In this document: piece by piece, positions 31,599 through 40,475 of the stretch
How the letters are laid out: every line of letters starts with the position of its first letter
Numbering within the stretch: position 1 is the first letter of the stretch
DNA from: Verrucomicrobiota bacterium
GTDB taxonomy: Bacteria; Verrucomicrobiota; Verrucomicrobiia; Methylacidiphilales; Verrucolacustridaceae
Assembly (NCBI GenBank): GCA_010028775.1
Contig: RHAF01000002.1
Coordinates: 1-40,705 of the forward strand
Direction of reading: 5' to 3'
Length of the DNA stretch: 40,705 nt
The notes under the pieces: generated by a model
Told to the model about the DNA's origin: nothing
Seen by the model: only the letters and a program-made list of their open reading frames with translations
The model's database searches: none
Translations under genes and position numbers: made by a program

Positions 31599-32602
31599 TA
31601 CGGGATCATACTTTGGTATATATCCACCAATCGCCTGCAAACCTGATCCCAGGAAGGGACGTGTTGGAAGCGAGGCATCCGCGAAATGTTCTTTTGGAAG
31701 TGCTGTAGATACGGTGCGGTTTTCCCGGCGGTCATCACCGGGCAATAGGAGGCATGCTCGCCAAAAGTAGTCCTAGCCCAGGGTAGGTCGCTCAAAAGCA
31801 GGGGGCATCCACAGGCCGCCGCTTCCAGCGCGGACAGACTTTGGCTTTCCATCGCGCTGAACAGCACAAAGCCGCTGGCTTTTTGGTACTCTTTTGCAAC
31901 CTTGACACGATCCTCGATTGAACCGACGTACTGCACCCACGGTTGTGCTTTTTGGACACTCTCCAAGAACCGAAGGTAATAAGGGTCGCTGTCCTGATAG
32001 GGCTTGCCGATGATCCTCACTTTCACCTGAGCCAAAGCCGCGGCTTCCACCAACTCCAATACCCTTTTTCGCTGCGTGATCGTCAGGGTGGTGACTAGGT
32101 GATTCTCCCGGGTGGGGGCGTTTGGAGCTTGTAGAAAGACCTCCTCTACTCCGTTGGGCACGACCTCAATCCGGGCATGGCGTGCCCCGTACATATTTCG
32201 GACTAGCGAGGCCTCCCATGGGGTAAGACAAATGCAGCAATCCGCGGCATCATAGATGGACCATCCCAAACGTTGCCTGATTTTGCCCCGGCAGAATTGA
32301 TCCAAAAGACAAAGAAGCCGAAAGGGCGCTCTTTGAAGAAGATTGCGGGACCCTTGTGCCGTCAGCAAATCCGCCACCACCAAACGGATGTTTTTCTGCC
32401 TTGCCCAACCGGCATAGGAAAGGCTGGGTTTCCCAAAAAAATGGATGACCTGCGGTGAAAAAGATTCGTCCCACCAGGGCATGGGAGTCGCCTCAACCCC
32501 GATTTTCCTCAAAGAGCGCATGGTCTGTTCGATTTGAACCTGCATGCCTCCGTGGGCGAGAAAGAACGGCACGTGACAATCAAAGGCAACCCTCATTTCC
32601 AT
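31598..32602 (-). CDS. GT4 family glycosyltransferase
   Basis: 334 residues; the ATG at 32602 or the second ATG two codons in (32596) starts MRVAFDCHVPFFLAHGGMQV, a normal GT-B N-terminus. CCICLTPWEASLVRNMYG and VEVVPNGVEEVFL-like interdomain residues (IEVVPNGVEEVFL) are clear. The donor domain has RVLELVEAAALAQVKVRIIG and FSAMESQSLSALEAAACGCP with the E-x7-E pair. It lies alone on the minus strand within a plus-strand cluster, between the methyltransferase pseudogene and the polymerase, which suggests insertion or inversion. Confidence 0.88.
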   Translation of the reverse strand: MEMRVAFDCHVPFFLAHGGMQVQIEQTMRSLRKIGVEATPMPWWDESFSPQVIHFFGKPSLSYAGWARQKNIRLVVADLLTAQGSRNLLQRAPFRLLCLLDQFCRGKIRQRLGWSIYDAADCCICLTPWEASLVRNMYGARHARIEVVPNGVEEVFLQAPNAPTRENHLVTTLTITQRKRVLELVEAAALAQVKVRIIGKPYQDSDPYYLRFLESVQKAQPWVQYVGSIEDRVKVAKEYQKASGFVLFSAMESQSLSALEAAACGCPLLLSDLPWARTTFGEHASYCPVMTAGKTAPYLQHFQKNISRMPRFQHVPSWDQVCRRLVDIYQSMIP

Positions 32603-32731
32603 AGGACTCTACGGCTTGTCAGTCATCACGGGCACCTTTTTTTACTCGCCCCAAAAGAACCACAGTTTCATCAGCTCATGGAATCCCAGGGTCGTTTTAA
32701 TCCGGAGCTTCCCCAAAAAATCAAGGCATGA
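32603..32731 (+). pseudogene. Coding-like fragment, possible displaced gene end
   Basis: A plus-strand frame reads LRLVSHHGHLFLLAPKEPQ and MESQGRFNPELPQKIKA before a TGA, with protein-like composition but no start of its own. It directly abuts the start of the minus-strand GT4 gene and could be the 3' end of the methyltransferase pseudogene on the far side of that gene. The parent family is not certain. Confidence 0.3.
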
Positions 32732-32775
32732 GAATCGATCCCATGGGTGATTCATCTTAAGCCCGGTCCCGCGCT

Positions 32776-34401
32776 TTGTTGGGAAAGCGATGTGTGCTAT
32801 CAATCTCTTATCTTCCTGTGCAAAATCTCACGGTTCAAAAATTGGTTATAGGCCTTGTCACTTTGGGAGCATTAGTTGCCGCTCCATGGATTTGCTCGCA
32901 AACCCTTGACGGGAACGCCATCCCCTTTTCTCTGTTATTGGGGATCGTTTTTTTACTTTTCTTTATCTTTGTTCTTGGAGACAAGTGTTGGCTTACCATT
33001 CCCTTGTGTTTGCCTATGGGCGGATCGATCAACATCCTCCCCATCCATTTTAGTCCCTTTGAACTCTCCATTTTGCTGGTCATCGGTTATGTCTTCATAC
33101 AGATAATCATGACGGAGCGACGGTCTTTTTCGTTTGGCCCCCTTGGCATTCGCATACCGTTGCTGATCCTCGCTGCGATCCTTTTATATCACTGGGGGCG
33201 GGGCGGAGGAATCGGGCTCACCATGCTGGGGGGTGATGCCAGCGGGGGCCGCCGATTTTTCATTATTCTTTTGGGGATCTTGTCCTTGCCCGCGATTCTT
33301 TGGTTCCCCCCATTGAGCGAAAGTTGGTTGCGATCTATCCCTCTGCTCTACTTTCTCGGAAATGTCCTGGAATTCGTTCCATGGCTGATTTCCACTCTTG
33401 CTCCCGGTTTTGCCCCTTTTCTTTATCGTTTTTATACGACGGTGAATCTGGATGCTTACGCCAGCTCTTCGGGATTTTACGAGACGTCCGTAACGCGATA
33501 CGGGCCTTTGGGGTTCCTGGGCCTTGGACTTCAGGTGGCATTAATCTCCTTTTACCCTGCCAAGCTTTGGATTCGCCCCAATTATTGGTTTGTTCCCGTC
33601 CTTTCAATTCTGTGCCTGATCGCGGTGATTTTTTCGGGATTCCGATCCTTTCTGTTTAACTATGCCGTGGTCAGTGTTTTGGCTCTGTTTTTCAGCATTC
33701 GCTGGTTAAGCCTTTTGCTGATTCCCCTGGGGGCCTTCATGGTGACGGCCCTCTGCCTCGGTCAGTCCTCCCTTTTTGACCTTCCCCTGAGTATTCAAAG
33801 AACTTTGTCTCCCCTGCCTGGAAACTGGAGTCCCGTGGCAAAGGAAGCAGCAGAATCCTCCGACACTTTTCGCGATGATATCCAAAGGATTTACCGAGCG
33901 GAGTTCATGGAAAACTCCGGACTTTTTGGCGATGGCTACAAATATGACCAGCGGTTCATGTTGGATCGCGCCCTCTCTTTCAGCGAGCGCGAGCGTATGC
34001 GGGGCACGGATGAAACGGCCAGGGGATTCATCCAGGTCCGAGACCACCACGTGGGCTGGGTGGCGGTTCATCACCCTGTCGGAACGATTGGATTGATTGC
34101 CTTCGTTGCCCTCTGCCTATTTTCCCTGGTGTTTGTGTTTCGATCCGTATGGAGAATTCCTTTGGGTCATCTGACTCCTACCCAAATATGGTCATCGGCT
34201 CTGATTGTTCAAAGCATCATCAGTTTCTTTGCGGTTTTTGGCGCTTTGCAAAATTTTATTTCCCAATTCTGTGTTCTTCTGGGGGTGGCTATTGTTTCGT
34301 TTCGTGGATTTTCCCCCTCTCCCGGGCCGAAAGTAGTCCTACCCCGTTGGTCTCGGAGCCTGCCTACGGAATCGGACAGGTCCAACGAGCGAGGGGCATG
34401 A
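32776..34401 (+). CDS. Polytopic membrane protein, likely O-antigen polymerase (Wzy-like)
   Basis: 541 residues with about ten to twelve hydrophobic segments and a large soluble loop of about 100 residues (roughly 345-445, containing DTFRDDIQRIYRAEFMENSG). This fits O-antigen ligases/polymerases, whose sequences are too variable for a firm match. It probably polymerises the repeat units at the periplasmic face. The codon usage looks more A/T-rich than that of its neighbours, as usual for wzy genes. The start is uncertain: TTG at 32776, or a GTG a few codons on (32818). A mini open frame overlaps its stop (34398). Confidence 0.8.
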   Translation: MLGKRCVLSISYLPVQNLTVQKLVIGLVTLGALVAAPWICSQTLDGNAIPFSLLLGIVFLLFFIFVLGDKCWLTIPLCLPMGGSINILPIHFSPFELSILLVIGYVFIQIIMTERRSFSFGPLGIRIPLLILAAILLYHWGRGGGIGLTMLGGDASGGRRFFIILLGILSLPAILWFPPLSESWLRSIPLLYFLGNVLEFVPWLISTLAPGFAPFLYRFYTTVNLDAYASSSGFYETSVTRYGPLGFLGLGLQVALISFYPAKLWIRPNYWFVPVLSILCLIAVIFSGFRSFLFNYAVVSVLALFFSIRWLSLLLIPLGAFMVTALCLGQSSLFDLPLSIQRTLSPLPGNWSPVAKEAAESSDTFRDDIQRIYRAEFMENSGLFGDGYKYDQRFMLDRALSFSERERMRGTDETARGFIQVRDHHVGWVAVHHPVGTIGLIAFVALCLFSLVFVFRSVWRIPLGHLTPTQIWSSALIVQSIISFFAVFGALQNFISQFCVLLGVAIVSFRGFSPSPGPKVVLPRWSRSLPTESDRSNERGA

Positions 34402-34439
34402 ACAATCAGGATCAATCAGATCCTACGGTCGATGCCTAA
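34398..34439 (+). other. 13-codon mini-ORF coupling polymerase and GT4 genes
   Basis: ATG at 34398 overlaps the polymerase stop (ATGA), is preceded by GAGGGG, and the 13-codon frame MNNQDQSDPTVDA ends with TAA at 34437-34439, 8 bases inside the GT4 gene that starts at 34432. The GT4 ATG itself has no ribosome binding site. A ribosome ending this mini-ORF could restart there. It may also be chance. Confidence 0.3.
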
Positions 34440-35640
34440 GCTCCGCATTCTTCAAATTTTTAACCGCTATCTGCAACCCGGAGGGGAAGAACGGTTTGCC
34501 GAGCTGTTTGCTTCCGCCCTGTCCGGCCAGCACGTGGTGGAAAACTACATCGGCTCCACCCGATCCCTTCTAGGCTCCGGAACCTTCTCGCGCCCCTTGG
34601 CCCCCTTCCTTGCCTGGCACCATCCCCGGGTCGAACGGGATCTGCAAAATCTGCAAAAAAACCAACGGTTCGACTTGTGGGTGGTGCAGAACTCCCTTCC
34701 CGGTCTCTCCCCTGCGGTTTATCAGGCCGCTCATGCCCTGAATGTTCCCATGATTCATTACCTGCACAGCTTCCGCCTATCCTGCGCCAACGGTTTTTTC
34801 CTCAATCACGGCACCCCCTGCGAACGATGCCTCCATGGCAATTTCTGGCCGGCCTTTCAGACAGCCTGCTGGCGCGATAACCGCTGGGTTTCCGGATGGA
34901 TGGGTCTCCTGTTGCGGCGCGTCCGGGCCTTGGGAACCTTCCGAAACGTTCGGGCCTGGGTGGCCCTCAATGAACAACAAAAAAAGAAGCATGGGGAAAT
35001 GGGAATTCCGGAATCACGCATTCATGTCATCCCGCACTTTTATGAAGCCGCTTCCCCTTCTCCGGACCCGTCTCCATCCGGGGACATCCTTTTTCTGGGC
35101 CGACTTTCCCCCGAAAAGGGATTGGGTCTTCTCTTGCAGGCCTGGAAACTTGTCCGCTCGCGGGGCCGGAAGCTTAGGATTGCGGGCGCCGGACCCGAGG
35201 AAGCTTCCTTAAAAACCATGGCTGCGGCCATGGGTCTTCGAGATATGGAATTTCTCGGATTCGTACCGCGGGAAAACCATCCGGAATTATGGCGTCGCTC
35301 GGCTTTCGCGGTGATCCCATCCATTTGGCACGAACCCTTTCCGCTCTCTTTCTTGGAAACTTGGTCCTACCAGCGTGCCCCGATAGCCACTCGCCTGGGG
35401 GCCATGGCCGAAAACATCGTGGACGGTAAGGACGGGCTTTTGGTCGAGCCTTTTTCAGCTCCCGCTCTAGCCGCAGCGATACAATCCCTCCTCGACCATC
35501 CCGACCTTGCCACCCGCATGGGCCTAGCGGGCCGAACCAAGGTTTTGACCCACTTCCACCGGGATCTTTGGCTGAGTCGGATCAACGCGGTTTTTTCCTC
35601 TGTTCTGGATCCAAGCTCCCGTCATCCCTCCCGAGCTTGA
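34432..35640 (+). CDS. GT4 family glycosyltransferase with Cys-rich motif
   Basis: 402 residues. ILQIFNRYLQPGGEERFAEL is a normal GT-B start. SCANGFFLNHGTPCERCLHG is a Cys-rich motif known from a subgroup of GT4 enzymes in exopolysaccharide clusters, with a fourth Cys downstream (FQTACWRD), so a structural metal is possible. The donor domain has FLGRLSPEKGLGLLLQAWKL and SIWHEPFPLSFLETWSYQRA with the E-x7-E pair. There is no ribosome binding site, and translation may depend on the mini-ORF at 34398. It is convergent with the minus-strand GT2 gene. Confidence 0.9.
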   Translation: MPKLRILQIFNRYLQPGGEERFAELFASALSGQHVVENYIGSTRSLLGSGTFSRPLAPFLAWHHPRVERDLQNLQKNQRFDLWVVQNSLPGLSPAVYQAAHALNVPMIHYLHSFRLSCANGFFLNHGTPCERCLHGNFWPAFQTACWRDNRWVSGWMGLLLRRVRALGTFRNVRAWVALNEQQKKKHGEMGIPESRIHVIPHFYEAASPSPDPSPSGDILFLGRLSPEKGLGLLLQAWKLVRSRGRKLRIAGAGPEEASLKTMAAAMGLRDMEFLGFVPRENHPELWRRSAFAVIPSIWHEPFPLSFLETWSYQRAPIATRLGAMAENIVDGKDGLLVEPFSAPALAAAIQSLLDHPDLATRMGLAGRTKVLTHFHRDLWLSRINAVFSSVLDPSSRHPSRA

Positions 35641-35663
35641 ACCCTTCGGATCCTCCAAATTCT

Positions 35664-36536
35664 CTAAAGACCTAGACGACTTTTCCAGATGCCGGTAGCC
35701 CAACTGGGTCCGAACTTTTTTCTTCCCTTCTCCGCCTGCCCTTCCCGCCAAATCTCATATCTGATTCTCTGCGGAAAATACCCTCCGGCCCATAGTTTGC
35801 GCCACCGATGAACCGCCTGCCATAAAACGGGGCCTCTCCGCACCCATAACGGCGCGTTCGCCCAAAGGATCCTCCTTTCTTTCAAGCTTGCGGGGGTGAG
35901 CCCTTGATTGGTCCCGGTCTCGGTAAATACGCTGAAATATTCCGGGCTTGTTTTCGACTTCACCCCCTCTTGGATCCTTTGCAGGTTCCATAGCGCATCC
36001 CCACATGCGCGAAATTCCTCGGAAAACCAGGCTGACGATGACTCCAGCAGGCGACGTCGAAAAAAGGTGGCGCAACTGAAATTGGCCAGGTGCGAGGTCA
36101 TGAGGTGGGGGGCAAACAGCTTGACGGGCCTCTGGGCCGTCACCAGCCGGCCGTCCCGATCCACCACCAAGAAACCTCCCTGCAGGATTTCCACCTCGGG
36201 GCACCTCCGGAAAAGCGTGGTTACCTTGGCCAAGGCTCCGGGAAGCAGTTGCTCATCACAATTCAGATAAGCGCAGATTTCCCCGTTTCCCCGCCGCAAT
36301 CCCCGATTGATGGCATCATACATTCCCCGATCCGGCTCGGAGATCATGATCCTGCGGTAGCCCTGCCGATCCGGCCATTTCCGGGCCATGCGGTTGGCAA
36401 ACTCCTGAAATCCGGGGGTGCAAGCATCTTGAATCACATGTTCCACCTCCACTTCCTGCTGGTCGGCCACCGAGGCAATGCAACAAGCCAAGAGTCCCGT
36501 TTGGTTCAGGCTGGGGGTGACCACGGTGATGTCCAC
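35664..36536 (-). CDS. GT2 family glycosyltransferase (WcaA-like), copy 2
   Basis: 290 residues from a GTG at 36536 (TVVTPSLNQTGLLACCIASV). EPDRGMYDAINRGLRRGNGE and AYLNCDEQLLPGALAKV are the nucleotide-sugar and metal-binding motifs, nearly the same as in the GT2 at 18139-19014; VIQDAC and the C-terminal layout also match, so the two are paralogues. The acceptor region (about 140-200) differs, which suggests different acceptors. It stands alone on the minus strand between plus-strand genes. Its promoter should lie in the 124-base gap before the membrane protein gene. Confidence 0.88.
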   Translation of the reverse strand: MDITVVTPSLNQTGLLACCIASVADQQEVEVEHVIQDACTPGFQEFANRMARKWPDRQGYRRIMISEPDRGMYDAINRGLRRGNGEICAYLNCDEQLLPGALAKVTTLFRRCPEVEILQGGFLVVDRDGRLVTAQRPVKLFAPHLMTSHLANFSCATFFRRRLLESSSAWFSEEFRACGDALWNLQRIQEGVKSKTSPEYFSVFTETGTNQGLTPASLKERRILWANAPLWVRRGPVLWQAVHRWRKLWAGGYFPQRIRYEIWREGQAEKGRKKFGPSWATGIWKSRLGL

Positions 36537-36660
36537 ATTCCCACTCTACCCCAACCGGGGGGTTCGCCGCAAAATCATGTCAGCCGTTCTTGCGGATTGT
36601 CGTTTGCATCTTTCGAAAGGTTTTCTTTCAAGGGAGGAAGGGGGGCTCTTAAATGATGGG

Positions 36661-37320
36661 GTGACACGTTTTTATCAACTGCGTTTCTTTCTAGTCCTGT
36701 TTCTTTTGGTTGGCTTGGTGGTCGGCATCGAGCAGTTCGTAACCAGATTTTTTGGGGACCAGACTCTGGCTCCCCTGCTCTCCCTTATCATGCTGGCGAT
36801 GTTAGCTTACTTTTTCTCGTTTCGGCAGGTGCTGATCGCCGTCCCTATCTTCACAAGCCTCAGTTATTTGATGATTATGGATTCCTCGAGATATCCACTG
36901 GTTCGGGCCTCGACCGTTATGGTCGGGGGATTGGTGGCTCTCTGGGCCACCCGACAGAGATCCAGGCTGGCGGCGCAAGTCGAAGAAGTGGAAAGCGTCC
37001 TGCAATCCCTGCCCGTGCCCTGGATGCTATCGGATTCCTCGGGTGTGATTACCCGCCACAGTATCACTCTACCTCACGAACCGGGGAAGGAGGGGGGTCT
37101 GGTGGGCACATCCTTTTTTTCTTATTTTAATCTTATGTCCAAAAAAGATTTTATTCGCGATTACATGGACTCTTTCGAGCGGGGAATCCCGCTCCCAACA
37201 ATCACCCTAAATCCCTCCCATAACGAAAAATACTACCAGGTTAACTTTGTTTTTTTAAGCCAGAGGGAAGGTCGGCGCATTCTCTCTATTCTTCAGGGGC
37301 ACGGTCCGAATACAGCCTGA
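36661..37320 (+). CDS. Membrane protein with PAS-like C-terminal domain
   Basis: About 219 residues from the GTG at 36661; an ATG at 36577 would give 27 more. AGGGAGGAAGG lies about 20 bases before the GTG. Four membrane segments follow one another (FLVLFLLVGLVVGIEQFV, LLSLIMLAMLAYFFSF, VLIAVPIFTSLSYLMIM and TVMVGGLVALWAT). A short helix then leads to a PAS-like domain of about 100 residues (ESVLQSLPVPWMLSDSSG to YYQVNFVFL), the layout of a sensor input module without an output domain. It may sense a signal for the cluster, but no kinase or regulator is beside it. A secreted-protein gene follows 10 bases on. Confidence 0.75.
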   Translation: MTRFYQLRFFLVLFLLVGLVVGIEQFVTRFFGDQTLAPLLSLIMLAMLAYFFSFRQVLIAVPIFTSLSYLMIMDSSRYPLVRASTVMVGGLVALWATRQRSRLAAQVEEVESVLQSLPVPWMLSDSSGVITRHSITLPHEPGKEGGLVGTSFFSYFNLMSKKDFIRDYMDSFERGIPLPTITLNPSHNEKYYQVNFVFLSQREGRRILSILQGHGPNTA

Positions 37321-37330
37321 GGCAACAACC

Positions 37331-38071
37331 ATGGCACTCCGAAGGTTGGTCCTTTGCCAGATCCTGCTGACCTTGGCTTTGCTGGCTGGCCTCATCCCCA
37401 TTTGGGCCAACCCTCCTCTCGTCATTCCTGTGCAGCCAGATTACGGGGGGGATTATGATCTTTTTGGCGGGCAAAACTACCTTTCGCCCGATGATGGTTT
37501 GATGCTGGAGTCTCTGACCGCCTCCCATGGTATGACCCTTTTAAAAAGGACCGAACAAGCAAAAGAGCGGTTGCAAGCACTTCTCAATCCGGTCGCGTGG
37601 AACCATCTCCAGGCCCCGATCGAGATGCAAAAACAGCTTTATTTGGTTCTTTGCTGGATGGCGGAAGCCGACGATGCCGAGGCCGATGTGGAGGAGGTCG
37701 TGCAGGAGATCTGCCGCCGCGGACAATCCCAACCCTCAGTAGCCGACGCCACTCTTCAGGAAGTTCTCCTCTACAATTTCCGTACAGCCCAATCCCTGGG
37801 TGTACTGGGATTTCAAGGCCAGGTAAAGCTGGCGCAGGGCCTAACCCCGGTCATCACCCATGGCCCTTGGGAAAACCGCCACGCCCACGCCATACCCATC
37901 CTGCCACCAAACCGCTTTCCCCAGATCGCCCACCAACTGTTTAACTATGAGATTTTTGCCGGCCCCCTTCCCCGGACATCGACCACCGATCTCGCCCCGA
38001 GCCAATTGGAATTTGCGCGGCGCTTGATGGACCGGGGCCTGCTTTCCGCGGACTCCCTAAAAAACCCCTGA
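37331..38071 (+). CDS. Secreted hypothetical protein
   Basis: 246 residues with a signal peptide (LVLCQILLTLALLAGLIPIW, cleavage near IWA). The mature part is mostly helical (MQKQLYLVLCWMAEADDAEA, ADATLQEVLLYNFRTAQSLG) and has no recognised domain. GAGG lies about 9 bases before the ATG. It is 10 bases behind the membrane/PAS-like gene, so the two probably form one unit. No C-terminal sorting signal is seen. Function unknown. Confidence 0.78.
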   Translation: MALRRLVLCQILLTLALLAGLIPIWANPPLVIPVQPDYGGDYDLFGGQNYLSPDDGLMLESLTASHGMTLLKRTEQAKERLQALLNPVAWNHLQAPIEMQKQLYLVLCWMAEADDAEADVEEVVQEICRRGQSQPSVADATLQEVLLYNFRTAQSLGVLGFQGQVKLAQGLTPVITHGPWENRHAHAIPILPPNRFPQIAHQLFNYEIFAGPLPRTSTTDLAPSQLEFARRLMDRGLLSADSLKNP

Positions 38072-38175
38072 CGATCCCGCAAACCCGGGAATGAGGGACA
38101 AGGGATTTGGCAAGCCGGATAGGGAAAACACGACCTCAGCGTTGTTTGTCTTGGGCTTTTCTTTAAACTTTCCCC

Positions 38176-39678
38176 ATGGCCTCGATTTCCATCCCCTTTC
38201 AAAAACTCCTCCAAAGGGGCCGGGAACTGTCCTTGTTGGGTGCCACCGGGGGACTGCTGGGCTGGGACCAAGAAACCCTTCTCCCCCCCAAATCCCACGG
38301 TTTTCGCGCGGAACAGTCCGCCCAAATCGCCGGGATCGCCCACCACTTGGCCACCACACCCGAGGTAGGTGAGTGGCTGTCGGCCTGCGAAAACGCGAAG
38401 CCAGCTTTTGACGGCCCCGTGGCCGCTTGTCTTGTCCGCTGGCGACGCGACTACAACCGTGCCACCCGCATCCCCGTCAAGCTCGTCGAGGAAAACGAGC
38501 GAGCCAGCGGTCTCGCTCGTTCCGTTTGGGCAAGGGCAAGAAAAGACAACCACTTTGCCTCCTTTGCCCCTCATCTCGAAAAGCTCCTGTCCTATGCCCG
38601 ACAAATGGCCGACCTCTGGGGCTATTCCGAACAGCCTTATGATGCCCTCTTGGAAGGCTATGAACCGGGTTGGACAACCCTGCAAATCGAAACCCTCTTC
38701 GCCAAACTTCAGCCCCGTCTGATGGATATCGCCCAAAAGGCCTTTGCCCTGCCCTCCATGCCGTCCCGAAAAAACCTGGCCGGACATTACCCCCGAGCCG
38801 GACAGGAGAAGTTTCTCCAATCTCTTTTGCCAAAAATCGGTTTCGATTTGACTGCCGGCCGTCTCGACACCAGCACCCACCCATTCTGCTCCGGCCTCGG
38901 CCCGTACGACACCCGGATGACAACCCGCTATGACGAATCTGACTTCATGGTCTCCCTTTACGGGGTCCTCCACGAGGCCGGGCACGGGCTCTACGACCAA
39001 GGCCTGCCCGAAACGGAAATGGGCACTCCTCTCGGCCAGGCCGCCTCCCTCGGGATCCACGAGTCCCAGTCCCGTTTGTGGGAAAACCGTGTTGGCCGCA
39101 GCCACTCTTTTTGGAAAGCCTGGTGGCCTGAACTGATCCGCGCTTTCCCAAGTTTGACCCGATACAGCTGGGAGCAGGGTTGGCTTGCCGCCAATGCCGT
39201 GGAACGTTCCTTTATCCGTGTCGAAGCCGACGAGGTCACCTATGACCTCCATATTCTCCTTCGTTTCCAGCTCGAAACCCGCCTCGTCTCCGGCGATCTC
39301 AAGGTTTGCGATCTGCCGGCCGCCTGGAACGAGCTTTTCCAGAAACTTCTCGGCCTTGAAGTCCCTGATGATGCGAAAGGTTGCCTTCAGGATATTCACT
39401 GGTCCCTTGGCGGTTTTGGTTATTTTCCAACTTACACCCTGGGAAACCTGGCTGGCTCCCAACTTTGGCAAGCAGCCCGGCAATCCCTCCCCGAACTTGC
39501 CGTATCCCTCGAAAGCCGAGACTACCACCCGCTTCTTCAATGGCTACGTAACAGCATACATGCCCACGGCCGTCGATATCTTGCGGGCGACCTGATTCAG
39601 CGTGCTACCGGCAAGCCCCTCGATCCTCAGGCCCACCTATCCATTCTCGAGCAAAAGGTGAAGGATTTGTCGGCATGA
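38176..39678 (+). CDS. M32 family metallocarboxypeptidase (Taq-type)
   Basis: 500 residues, the normal length of the family, which removes C-terminal amino acids from peptides with broad specificity in the cytoplasm. The zinc motif HEAGH is at 266-270, and the HESQSR segment at 295-300 gives the third ligand (Glu296) and the active-site Arg. LLGWDQETLLPPKSHGFRAE and the C-terminal GYFPTYTLGNLAGSQLW are family signatures. Its stop overlaps the next start (ATGA at 39675-39678), an odd coupling to a glycosyltransferase. The roughly 105-base gap upstream should contain its promoter. Confidence 0.96.
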   Translation: MASISIPFQKLLQRGRELSLLGATGGLLGWDQETLLPPKSHGFRAEQSAQIAGIAHHLATTPEVGEWLSACENAKPAFDGPVAACLVRWRRDYNRATRIPVKLVEENERASGLARSVWARARKDNHFASFAPHLEKLLSYARQMADLWGYSEQPYDALLEGYEPGWTTLQIETLFAKLQPRLMDIAQKAFALPSMPSRKNLAGHYPRAGQEKFLQSLLPKIGFDLTAGRLDTSTHPFCSGLGPYDTRMTTRYDESDFMVSLYGVLHEAGHGLYDQGLPETEMGTPLGQAASLGIHESQSRLWENRVGRSHSFWKAWWPELIRAFPSLTRYSWEQGWLAANAVERSFIRVEADEVTYDLHILLRFQLETRLVSGDLKVCDLPAAWNELFQKLLGLEVPDDAKGCLQDIHWSLGGFGYFPTYTLGNLAGSQLWQAARQSLPELAVSLESRDYHPLLQWLRNSIHAHGRRYLAGDLIQRATGKPLDPQAHLSILEQKVKDLSA

Positions 39679-40475
39679 CTTCTCCCTCGAACATCACCGT
39701 CATCATCAGCACCTACAATCACCGGCGCCCACTGGAGCTCTGCCTGGCCGGATTTCGCAAACAGACCGCCCCCCCCGGCGAGATCCTCATCGCTGACGAC
39801 GGGTCAGGTCCCGATACCCGTGCCCTGATCGCAAGACTTCTTCCCACGTTGCCCTGCCATGCCCGGCACCTCTGGCATGAGGACCATGGCTTTCGAAAAA
39901 ACACCATCCTCAACCGTTGCTTGGCTGCGGCCAAAGGCGGTTACCTTGTCCTGACCGATGCCGACTGCATTCCCCATCCACGTTACGTGGAGGATCACGC
40001 CGCTTTGGCCGAACCCGGCTTCTGGGTGCAGGGCCGACGCTGTTATCTCGGTGAGACCGCCTCCGTCGCCCTCGCTCCAGGCCAAAAAGTGCCGGGATTG
40101 CGTTTTTTTTTGACCGGAAAAATGAGTGGTGCCGCCAAGGGTTTCCGACTTCCCCTGCCCGTGATTCGCCGTGACACCGGCCAGCGCGGCATCATCGGAT
40201 GCAACATGGCGATTTGGAAAAACGATCTTTTCCAAATCAACGGATGGGACGAGGAGTACGAGGGTTGGGGGTTGGGCGAGGATTCTGATGTTGGCTCACG
40301 TCTCTACCATCTCGGCCGGCCGCGCAAATTCGTCTACGCTCACGCCATTCTCTACCACCTTCACCATCCGATTCTTAACCGCGACCACGTCTCCAGAAGC
40401 CAAGCCCGCTTGGAGGAGACGATCCGAACAAGAAAAATCAGGTGCGCCAGAGGCGTGGATCAATATTTGATGTGA
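39675..40475 (+). CDS. GT2 family glycosyltransferase
   Basis: 266 residues. TVIISTYNHRRPLELCLAGF is the GT-A start; LIADDGSGPDT and YLVLTDADCIPHPRYV carry the nucleotide-sugar and metal Asp residues, and NGWDEEYEGWGLGEDSDVGS is the acceptor-side motif typical of galactosyltransferase-like members. A lipopolysaccharide or exopolysaccharide glycan is the likely substrate. It overlaps the carboxypeptidase stop by 4 bases and the convergent polyphosphate glucokinase-like gene by 16 bases. Confidence 0.9.
   Translation: MTSPSNITVIISTYNHRRPLELCLAGFRKQTAPPGEILIADDGSGPDTRALIARLLPTLPCHARHLWHEDHGFRKNTILNRCLAAAKGGYLVLTDADCIPHPRYVEDHAALAEPGFWVQGRRCYLGETASVALAPGQKVPGLRFFLTGKMSGAAKGFRLPLPVIRRDTGQRGIIGCNMAIWKNDLFQINGWDEEYEGWGLGEDSDVGSRLYHLGRPRKFVYAHAILYHLHHPILNRDHVSRSQARLEETIRTRKIRCARGVDQYLM

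Noticed and set aside
37945..39540. Long minus-strand open frame opposite the M32 carboxypeptidase
   Set aside because: A shadow of a strong plus-strand gene with complete catalytic motifs.
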